From Flavobacteriaceae bacterium PS02337 (GTDB lineage Bacteria > Bacteroidota > Bacteroidia > Flavobacteriales > Flavobacteriaceae), in NCBI GenBank assembly GCA_029959285.1, contig JASCOE010000003.1, forward strand, positions 453,481 through 517,480: a stretch of DNA of 64,000 bases, in the 5' to 3' direction. Of this stretch, positions 57,857 to 64,000 are shown piece by piece (within the stretch, counting starts at the first letter, position 1; each line of letters begins with the position of its first letter). The position numbers and the translations under genes were made by a program. A model generated the notes under the pieces. The model was not told the DNA's origin and did not search any database. It saw only the letters and a program-made list of their open reading frames with translations.

Positions 57857-59779
57857 ATGAAAGCAAAAAGGAACATTCTGATTTTTAGTTTTTTAATAAA
57901 CTTCTGTTTTTTAAAAGCACAAGAACTTGTATCACCAAACGAGAAAATTAAAGTGGAGTTAAAAACTTCAAAAGAAAAAAAGGATCGTGTTTATTTCAAA
58001 ATTTCATATAAAAATAAAGAAACTTACACAGAAGTTTTGCCAGAATCTCGTCTTGGAATTTTACAAAGTACTGCACGTTTTGATAGTTTAGTATTTACAG
58101 GAGAATCTAAAGTCGTAAAAATTCACGATGACTATAAAATGATTTGCGGTAAACGTACACATTGTGAAAATTTTGGACAGGAAAAAAAGTTTAGTTTTAA
58201 AAATAAAAACAATCAAAAACTAGATATTGTATTTAGAGTTTACAATAATGGAGTAGCATTTCAATATGTATTTCCTAATCAATCAGAAAAAAAGGTTAAT
58301 ATAACGGAAGAACTTACAACATATGTTATTCCAGAAGGAACTTCGAGATGGACACAGCCTTTTCAGGTTTCATATGAAGAATTTTTTCCTCAAAGTAATA
58401 CAGGAGTAAATCCACAAAAAAATAGTAATTGGGGTTTTCCTGCATTATATAAGATAAATGAAAATCCAATTTGGGTACTTATTTCTGAGGCAGGAATTAC
58501 CGAAAATCATTGCGCTTCGATGTTGAACAATAGTAGTGTTTCATCAGAATATAAAGTTACTTATCCTGCGCAAAGAGATGATTTTAAACAAATTGGAGCC
58601 ATGACTAAATTGCCTTGGAGTTCTCCTTGGCATACATTTGCTATTGGAAATTTATCTGATATAGTAGAATCTAATTTGGTTACCGATGTTAGTGAATCCA
58701 ATAAATTAGATAATACAAATTGGATAAAACCAGGAGCAGTTTCTTGGATTTATTGGGCATATAATCACGGATCAAAAGATTACAAAAAAGTGGTTGAATA
58801 TGTTGATTTAGCTGTAGAAATGAAGTGGCCCTACGTCTTAATTGATTGGGAATGGGATGCAATGACAAATGGCGGAAACTTAGAAGACGCAACGAAATAT
58901 GCGAAAAGTAAAGGAATAAAACCACTTATTTGGTATAATTCAGGAACAAGCTGGCTCGAACCAACACCAGTAGATAGATTGCTAACAGCAGAAAAACGAA
59001 GAAAAGAATTTGCTTGGCTTAATAAAATCGGTATTTATGGAATAAAAGTGGATTTTTTTGCTGGAGATCAGCAAGATATGATGAAATATTATATTGATAT
59101 TTTAAAAGACGCAGCAAAATATCATTTAATTGTAAACTTTCACGGGGCTACAATTCCACGCGGTTGGGCAAGAACGTATCCACACTTAATGACAACGGAA
59201 GCTGTTTATGGAGCAGAATGGTACAATAATAAAGCTGTCTTAACAGATAAAGCAGCAGTTCATAATACAACACTTCCTTTTACAAGAAACGTAGTAGGCT
59301 CAATGGATTACACGCCAGTAACCTTTTCAGATAGTCAGCATCCTCATGTTACGACTTACGGACATGAACTTGCATTGTCTGTTGTTTTTGAATCGGGTTT
59401 ACAACATTTTGCAGATCGACCTTCTGCATATTATAATCTGCCAAAAGAACCAAAAGAATTTCTTAAAGACTTTCCTTCAACTTGGGATGACACAAAATTG
59501 ATTGATGGATATCCTGGAGAAAAAGTAATTATCGCACGCAAGAAAAATGATAATTGGTATATCGCAGGATTAAACGGAAAAAATACGGCTCAGGTTTTAA
59601 CCGTTAATTTTGACTTTCTTTCAACAGGAGATTATAATTTAGAATTAATTGCAGATGGAAAAGATGATAAATCTTTTGATTCTAAAATACTCAGAGTTAA
59701 AAAGGGAGAAAAAATAAATATTAATTGTCTTCCTCGAGGCGGATTTTCAGGTCTTATTAAAATCATAAAATCTAAATAG
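57857..59779 (+). CDS. GH97 glycosidase, predicted retaining alpha-galactosidase subgroup
   Basis: Exported alpha-glycosidase of 640 residues from the ATG at 57857, which starts the signal peptide (NILIFSFLINFCFLKAQ). An earlier frame-open ATG at 57815 overlaps the GH2 gene and adds 14 unlikely residues. Order: beta-super-sandwich (about 20-270), TIM barrel (WIYWAYNHGSKDYKK, YVLIDWEWDAMT) and C-terminal beta domain. In GH97 the retaining enzymes have an Asp nucleophile where SusB-type inverting enzymes have Gly; here Asp399 in GIKVDFFAGD fits the retaining alpha-galactosidase type. Glu448 in TTEAVYGAEW is the likely acid/base. Calcium is expected as cofactor. Confidence 0.92.
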   Translation: MKAKRNILIFSFLINFCFLKAQELVSPNEKIKVELKTSKEKKDRVYFKISYKNKETYTEVLPESRLGILQSTARFDSLVFTGESKVVKIHDDYKMICGKRTHCENFGQEKKFSFKNKNNQKLDIVFRVYNNGVAFQYVFPNQSEKKVNITEELTTYVIPEGTSRWTQPFQVSYEEFFPQSNTGVNPQKNSNWGFPALYKINENPIWVLISEAGITENHCASMLNNSSVSSEYKVTYPAQRDDFKQIGAMTKLPWSSPWHTFAIGNLSDIVESNLVTDVSESNKLDNTNWIKPGAVSWIYWAYNHGSKDYKKVVEYVDLAVEMKWPYVLIDWEWDAMTNGGNLEDATKYAKSKGIKPLIWYNSGTSWLEPTPVDRLLTAEKRRKEFAWLNKIGIYGIKVDFFAGDQQDMMKYYIDILKDAAKYHLIVNFHGATIPRGWARTYPHLMTTEAVYGAEWYNNKAVLTDKAAVHNTTLPFTRNVVGSMDYTPVTFSDSQHPHVTTYGHELALSVVFESGLQHFADRPSAYYNLPKEPKEFLKDFPSTWDDTKLIDGYPGEKVIIARKKNDNWYIAGLNGKNTAQVLTVNFDFLSTGDYNLELIADGKDDKSFDSKILRVKKGEKININCLPRGGFSGLIKIIKSK

Positions 59780-59867
59780 CGAGTAAAAAATTAGAATTAA
59801 TACTATTATAGAAGGAAATAAATTTCATTATATCTAAAGTGTAGTAAATACACGTAACCACAAAACA

Positions 59868-61238
59868 ATGAAAAAATCAAACTTACTAGCGATCGTAATA
59901 GGAGCTTTTTTGTTATCAGTTGTATCTACTGCACAAAACAAAACCTTCCAAAAAGAAGAATTCAAACAATGGGCTCAAACACCGCCAATGGGTTGGAACA
60001 GTTGGGATTGTTATGGTCCAACTGTAGAAGAACACGAAGTAAAAGCCAATGCCGATTATATGGCAAAAGAACTGAAGAAATTCGGCTGGGAATATATTGT
60101 AGTTGATATTAGATGGTTTGTAGAAAATGATAAAGCAGGAGGTTACAATCAGAAAGATCCTCGTTATGTAATAGACTCATACGGAAGATATTTACCTGCT
60201 GTTAATCGATTTCCATCAGCAAAAGACGGACAGGGTTTTAAACCTTTAGCAGATTATATTCATAAAAAAGGATTGAAATTTGGAATCCATATTATGCGCG
60301 GAATTCCGAAAAAAGCCGTTAAAGATAAATTACCGATTAAAGGTGCAAACGGAATTACTGCAGATCAAATTTATACAACAGCTTTGCAATGTGAATGGTT
60401 GAAAGATAATTATACCATTTTAGCAGATAAACCCGGAGCGCAAGAATATTACAATTCTATTTTTGAATTGTATGCACAATGGGGAGTTGATTTTATTAAA
60501 ATTGATGATTTATCAAGACCATATCACGAAGGCGAAATCAATTTAATTAGAAATGCAATTGACAAATGTGGGCGTAAAATTGTCTTAAGTACATCACCTG
60601 GAGAAACTCCAATTTCGGCAGCTCCGCACGTAACCAGACACGCAAATATGTGGCGTATGGTAGACGACGTTTGGGATACATGGCCACACATAACACATTT
60701 GATGGATGTTGCTCAAAAGTGGTATCCACACATTGCGCCAGGAACTTGGCCAGATTGTGATATGATTCCGTTGGGGCGTATTTCTATAAGAGGAGAACGA
60801 GGAAATGATAGAATGACTCGTTTAACAAAAGACGAACAATATACTTTAATAACATTTTTCAATATTTTCAAATCACCACTTTTTTTTGGTGGAGATTTAC
60901 CTAGTAATGATGCTTTCACGCTATCATTATTAACTAATAAAGATGTTGTTAAGATGCATAACGAAAGTACAGGTGTAAAACAACTTTTTCAGAAAGACGG
61001 AAAAATTGCTGTCACTTCAAAAAATGCTAAAGATGGAAGTATTTATTTGGCTTTATTTAATATTTCAGATAATGAAAACCAAAAAATAGCTGTAAACACT
61101 AATGATTTAGGAATTACAGGTTCTTTTGAAGTTCTAAATATGTGGACAGGCGAAAAATCTAAAATAACAGGAAAAGAAATTGAAGCAGATTTAAAACCAC
61201 ATAGTTCAGTTTTATTTCAATTAAAAAATAAAAAATAA
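59868..61238 (+). CDS. GH27 alpha-galactosidase-like glycosidase
   Basis: Exported retaining alpha-glycosidase of 456 residues, signal peptide 1-23 (STAQ). The barrel starts with TPPMGWNSWDCYGPTVEE, the family hallmark. The nucleophile is Asp213 in FIKIDDLSRP and the acid/base lies in Asp266/Asp267 (WRMVDDVWDTW). A small C-terminal beta domain follows (VALFNISDNENQKIAVN-like strands). It is about 50 residues longer than compact GH27 enzymes, with an insert near 120-165. Alpha-galactosidase is the most common activity, but GH27 also holds alpha-N-acetylgalactosaminidases and beta-L-arabinopyranosidases. Its stop codon directly abuts the next start. Confidence 0.93.
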   Translation: MKKSNLLAIVIGAFLLSVVSTAQNKTFQKEEFKQWAQTPPMGWNSWDCYGPTVEEHEVKANADYMAKELKKFGWEYIVVDIRWFVENDKAGGYNQKDPRYVIDSYGRYLPAVNRFPSAKDGQGFKPLADYIHKKGLKFGIHIMRGIPKKAVKDKLPIKGANGITADQIYTTALQCEWLKDNYTILADKPGAQEYYNSIFELYAQWGVDFIKIDDLSRPYHEGEINLIRNAIDKCGRKIVLSTSPGETPISAAPHVTRHANMWRMVDDVWDTWPHITHLMDVAQKWYPHIAPGTWPDCDMIPLGRISIRGERGNDRMTRLTKDEQYTLITFFNIFKSPLFFGGDLPSNDAFTLSLLTNKDVVKMHNESTGVKQLFQKDGKIAVTSKNAKDGSIYLALFNISDNENQKIAVNTNDLGITGSFEVLNMWTGEKSKITGKEIEADLKPHSSVLFQLKNKK

Positions 61239-63173
61239 ATGAGAAGTATATTTTTTGTCCTCTTATCACTATTAACCGTTTTTAATTTTTCGCAAGCACA
61301 GAACAGCGTAAAAGATAGCCCGCCAGTTATTGCAGAGAAAGATTTGACGGCTTATTTGTTTGTTTATTTCATCGGAAATAAAGTAGAAGAAGAAGCTGTA
61401 AATTATGCAGTAAGCACAGATGGGTATCATTATTACGCACTAAATAACAACAAACCAGTTTTAGATAGTAAAAAAATCAGTTCAACAGGCGGAGTTCGTG
61501 ATCCACATATTTTAAGAGGTGAAGACGGTAAAACATTTTATATGGTTTTAACCGATATGACTTCTTCCAAAGGCTGGGACAGTAATCGTGCAATGGTTTT
61601 ATTAAAAAGTACAGATTTAGTAAACTGGAAAAGTACAGTTATAAATATGCAGACTGCTTTTCCGGGAAATGAAAACTTAAAAAGGGTATGGGCGCCTCAA
61701 ACAATTTATGATGCTAAAGCAGGTAAATACATGATTTACTTTAGTATGCAACACGGTTCAGAGCCAGATAAAATTTATTACGCTTACGCGAATGAAAACT
61801 TCACAGCCTTAGAAAGCGCTCCAAAATTATTGTTTGTACCAAAATCTAAAGGAGCTTGTATTGATGGAGATATTATTCTGAAAGATAGCGTTTATCATCT
61901 TTTTTACAAAACCGAGTCAGAAACCGCGGGCATTAAAACAGCAACCACAACCGACTTAACATCTGGAAATTGGAAAGAAAACGATAATTATCTTCAACAA
62001 ACCAAAGAAAAAGTAGAAGGTTCGAGTATTTTCAAACTCAATAATTCAGACCAATATATTTTAATGTACGATGTATATTCGAAAGGAAAATATCAATTTA
62101 CAAAAACTAAAGATTTAGAAAACTTTACAGTTATTGATCAAGACATTTCAATGGACTTCAAACCGCGCCACGGAACTATTCTTCCAATAACGCGTTCCGA
62201 ATTAAAAAGAATAACTGCAAAGTGGGGAATTCCAGATGAATTCCCAAAAATAAACAACAATCCAGTTCTCGAAGGTTATTATGCCGATCCTGAAATTTTG
62301 TATTCAAACAAAACAAAAAAATATTACATCTATCCAACAACAGACGGATTTAATGATTGGTCAGGATATTATTTCAAAACATTTTCGTCAGACAATCTAG
62401 TCGATTGGAAAGATGAGGGCACTATTCTAGATCTCAAAAAAGATGTCACTTGGGGAAATAGAAATGCATGGGCACCTTGCATCGTTGAGAAAAAAATAAA
62501 AGGCAAGTATCAATATTTCTATTATTTCATAGCCGCACAAAAAATTGGAGTAGCAGTTTCAGATTCTCCAACTGGACCTTTTAAAGAGAGTGGCAAAGCA
62601 ATAATAGCCTCAAGACCAAAAGGAATAACAGATGGGCAAGAAATAGATCCAGATGTTTTTACAGATCCAAAAACGGGTAAAAGTTATTTGTACTGGGGAA
62701 ATATGTACATGGCAGTTGCCGAACTAAATCCAGATATGATTTCTTTAAAAGAAGGAAGTACAAAAACAATTGCTGTTAACACAACATTTCGAGAAGGAAC
62801 TTATGTTATATATAGGAACGGGAAATATTATTTCTTTTGGAGCGAAGACGATACGCGTAGCCCAAATTATAAAGTAAGATATGCAATTGCAGATTCTCCA
62901 ACAGGACCTTTAGAAATTCCAGAAAATAATATAGTAATTCAAGGAAAAACAGAACTTGGAATTTTCGCTACAGGACATAATTCTATTTTGCAACTTCCAA
63001 ATAAAGACGAATGGTATATTACCTATCATCGTTTCTCTTATCCAACAGGAATCAAAATGGGAAGAGCAGGAGGTTTTCATCGAGAAGTTTGTATAGATAA
63101 ACTAGAATTCAATTCAGACGGAACCATAAAACAAGTGCAGCCAACTCACGAAGGAATCAAAGCAATTAAATAA
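61239..63173 (+). CDS. protein with two GH43-type five-bladed propeller domains
   Basis: Exported protein of 644 residues, signal peptide 1-20 (SQAQ). The start ATG directly follows the GH27 stop. The N-terminal propeller (about 33-330) has GGVRDPHILRGEDG with Asp88 as the base candidate, and RVWAPQTIYDAKAGKYMIYF. The C-terminal propeller (about 340-644) has EGYYADPEIL with Asp350, NAWAPCIVEKK, DPDVFTDPKTGKSYLYWGN and FREGTYVIYRNGKYYFFWS, which carries the Glu acid. The second domain has the full catalytic triad; the first has the base but its Glu acid is less clear. Family activities are arabinofuranosidase, arabinanase, xylosidase and galactosidase. It is the last gene of the locus. Confidence 0.92.
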   Translation: MRSIFFVLLSLLTVFNFSQAQNSVKDSPPVIAEKDLTAYLFVYFIGNKVEEEAVNYAVSTDGYHYYALNNNKPVLDSKKISSTGGVRDPHILRGEDGKTFYMVLTDMTSSKGWDSNRAMVLLKSTDLVNWKSTVINMQTAFPGNENLKRVWAPQTIYDAKAGKYMIYFSMQHGSEPDKIYYAYANENFTALESAPKLLFVPKSKGACIDGDIILKDSVYHLFYKTESETAGIKTATTTDLTSGNWKENDNYLQQTKEKVEGSSIFKLNNSDQYILMYDVYSKGKYQFTKTKDLENFTVIDQDISMDFKPRHGTILPITRSELKRITAKWGIPDEFPKINNNPVLEGYYADPEILYSNKTKKYYIYPTTDGFNDWSGYYFKTFSSDNLVDWKDEGTILDLKKDVTWGNRNAWAPCIVEKKIKGKYQYFYYFIAAQKIGVAVSDSPTGPFKESGKAIIASRPKGITDGQEIDPDVFTDPKTGKSYLYWGNMYMAVAELNPDMISLKEGSTKTIAVNTTFREGTYVIYRNGKYYFFWSEDDTRSPNYKVRYAIADSPTGPLEIPENNIVIQGKTELGIFATGHNSILQLPNKDEWYITYHRFSYPTGIKMGRAGGFHREVCIDKLEFNSDGTIKQVQPTHEGIKAIK

Positions 63174-63204
63174 TATAAAGTTCTACATATATATTATAGT
63201 ACAC

Positions 63205-63240
63205 AACCCGACAGGTTTTTAAAACCTGTCGGGTTTATTT
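63205..63240. terminator. strong terminator at the end of the glycan locus
   Basis: AACCCGACAGGTTTT (63205-63219) and AAAACCTGTCGGGTT (63221-63235) form a perfect 15-bp stem, followed by a T-rich run. The AACCCGACAGG palindrome also looks like a dispersed element. Confidence 0.9.
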
Positions 63241-63281
63241 TTTATAAATATATATAAGGACAAAATTAAAACCGATTTTCT

Positions 63282-63418
63282 GTAGAGGCGCACCGCATTG
63301 CGTCTTCTGCGCACCATATGTCCCATGTATATAATAAGGAGCTGTTTCCCGCTATCCGCTTCAATCTTTTGCGCCGAACCCCGGCACAAAAGGATTTCCG
63401 CTTCTATCGGGGCTATGG
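63282..63418. repeat. mosaic of two dispersed repeats
   Basis: TAGAGGCGCACCGCATTGCG (63282-63301), continuing to TCTTCTGCGCA, resembles dispersed elements with the word pair AGAGRCGCA/TGCGTCT. Next comes an element with AGCTGTTTCCCGCTATCCGC (about 63340) and AAAAGGATTTCCGCTTC, ending CTATCGGGGCT (to about 63415), the layout of a common Flavobacterium intergenic repeat. The region is notably GC-rich and not coding. Confidence 0.65.
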
Positions 63419-63630
63419 CGGCGGTTTTCAGAAGATGCGATCTGTGCAGAAAACAGCCATGAAGAATAAAAATTCCTCAAAAACAGCACCAGCAAAGCGC
63501 GGTCAAATAAGGAAAAAGCACTTCAATAAGGAAAAAACTTACGCAAGCCTAAAAAAAGTACAGCTTTAAAAGTTATGTTATCAAGGTGTTAAGAAAAAGA
63601 TTGGAAAAACATGGAAAAAATATAAAAAAA
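63419..63630. other. non-coding A-rich spacer before the rRNA-type promoters
   Basis: I see no supported gene, hairpin or repeat here. Small open frames exist only because the strand is purine-rich. Confidence 0.5.
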
Positions 63631-63634
63631 ACGC

Positions 63635-63664
63635 TTGTAAATGTAAATAAAGGCGCTACTTTTG
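63635..63664 (+). promoter_or_regulatory. rRNA-type promoter P1
   Basis: TTG 63635-63637, a 19-base spacer and TACTTTTG 63657-63664, directly followed by CACCCGC. A box-A-like GTTCATCGAAATACTTG lies at 63684-63700. Confidence 0.82.
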
Positions 63665-63755
63665 CACCCGCAACAGCGAAGGCGTTCATCGAAATACTTG
63701 CAGGGAAAACGGATCGGACTGATAAAAAAAATCAGAAAAAAAGATTCGGAAAAGC

Positions 63756-63786
63756 TTGCGAGATTTGAAAAATGCATTTACATTTG
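63756..63786 (+). promoter_or_regulatory. rRNA-type promoter P2
   Basis: TTG 63756-63758, a 20-base spacer and TACATTTG 63779-63786, followed by CACCCCGC. A box-A-like GTTCATTGGGATATTGG lies at 63807-63823. Confidence 0.82.
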
Positions 63787-63880
63787 CACCCCGCAAAACA
63801 GGGAAAGTTCATTGGGATATTGGAAGAAAGATTGAGAAAAAGAAACGAAAAAAAAAGTTTCAAAATTTTTTAGATTTTTC

Positions 63881-63911
63881 TTGCGAGAAACAAAAAGAAG
63901 TTTTAGTTTTG
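63881..63911 (+). promoter_or_regulatory. rRNA-type promoter P3
   Basis: TTG 63881-63883, a 20-base spacer and TAGTTTTG 63904-63911, followed by CACCCGC. A box-A-like GTTCGTAGACATATTGA lies at 63952-63968. The rRNA leader appears to continue to the window edge; no 16S sequence is inside the window. Confidence 0.82.
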
Positions 63912-64000
63912 CACCCGCTTTGAGATACAGGCAAAAAACAAAAGAAGACACGTTCGTAGACATATTGAATTGACAGCCGTTTTAACAGAGATGTTAGAAC

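Noticed and set aside
63318-63777. Two small plus-strand reading frames and a minus-strand one between the repeats and the rRNA promoters
   Set aside because: They lie in dispersed repeats and A-rich promoter DNA, have low-complexity Lys-rich products, and overlap the rRNA-type promoters.

Overview
The window reads as chromosomal DNA of a Flavobacterium-like member of the Bacteroidota. The evidence is low G+C, promoters of the TTG-N17-20-TAnnTTTG type, SusC/SusD outer-membrane pairs, a FecR/ECF sigma pair, a hybrid two-component regulator, a type IX secretion sorting domain, and many secreted glycosidases with short Lys-rich signal peptides ending in Ala-Gln. No insertion sequence, phage gene, CRISPR array or tRNA was seen.

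Layout. (1) 1-4775, minus strand: an ECF sigma factor, a FecR-type anti-sigma and the N-terminal 905 residues of an STN-containing SusC protein that runs off the left edge. A possible short antisense RNA sits on the plus strand between fecR and susC. (2) 5098-19571, mixed functions: a secreted M28 peptidase, a SpoU-type RNA methyltransferase, a stand-alone receiver protein, a GC-rich structured RNA with its own terminator, an SDR oxidoreductase, a three-gene cluster of secreted and surface proteins, a TPR histidine kinase, a GNAT acetyltransferase, an acetolactate-synthase small subunit behind two tandem isoleucine-rich leader peptide/terminator modules, and an MscS channel. (3) 19973-63173, all plus strand: a carbohydrate-utilisation region of about 43 kb. 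It holds GH89, SusC, SusD (broken by an in-frame amber codon), two GH92, a DUF4861-like protein, a phosphoesterase, an HTCS regulator, inositol oxygenase, GH2, a NagX/HGSNAT-like membrane acetyltransferase, a sodium/solute symporter, two GH28, GH51, GH95, GH2, GH97, GH27 and a double GH43. (4) 63174-64000: a strong terminator, a mosaic of repeats, then three tandem rRNA-type promoters. An rRNA operon is expected just beyond the right edge.

How it fits together. The ECF/FecR/SusC genes form a trans-envelope signalling unit for one glycan. In the large locus, SusC/SusD would import oligosaccharides and the HTCS would sense a breakdown product. The GH28, GH51, GH43, GH2, GH95, GH97 and GH27 enzymes suit pectin or galactan/arabinan side chains. 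GH92, GH89 and the NagX-like protein suit mannose- and glucosamine-containing glycans. Inositol oxygenase could feed released myo-inositol into glucuronate metabolism. These substrate assignments are inferences from family membership.

Gaps between the carbohydrate genes are filled with a striking set of imperfect palindromic repeats, several of them nested.
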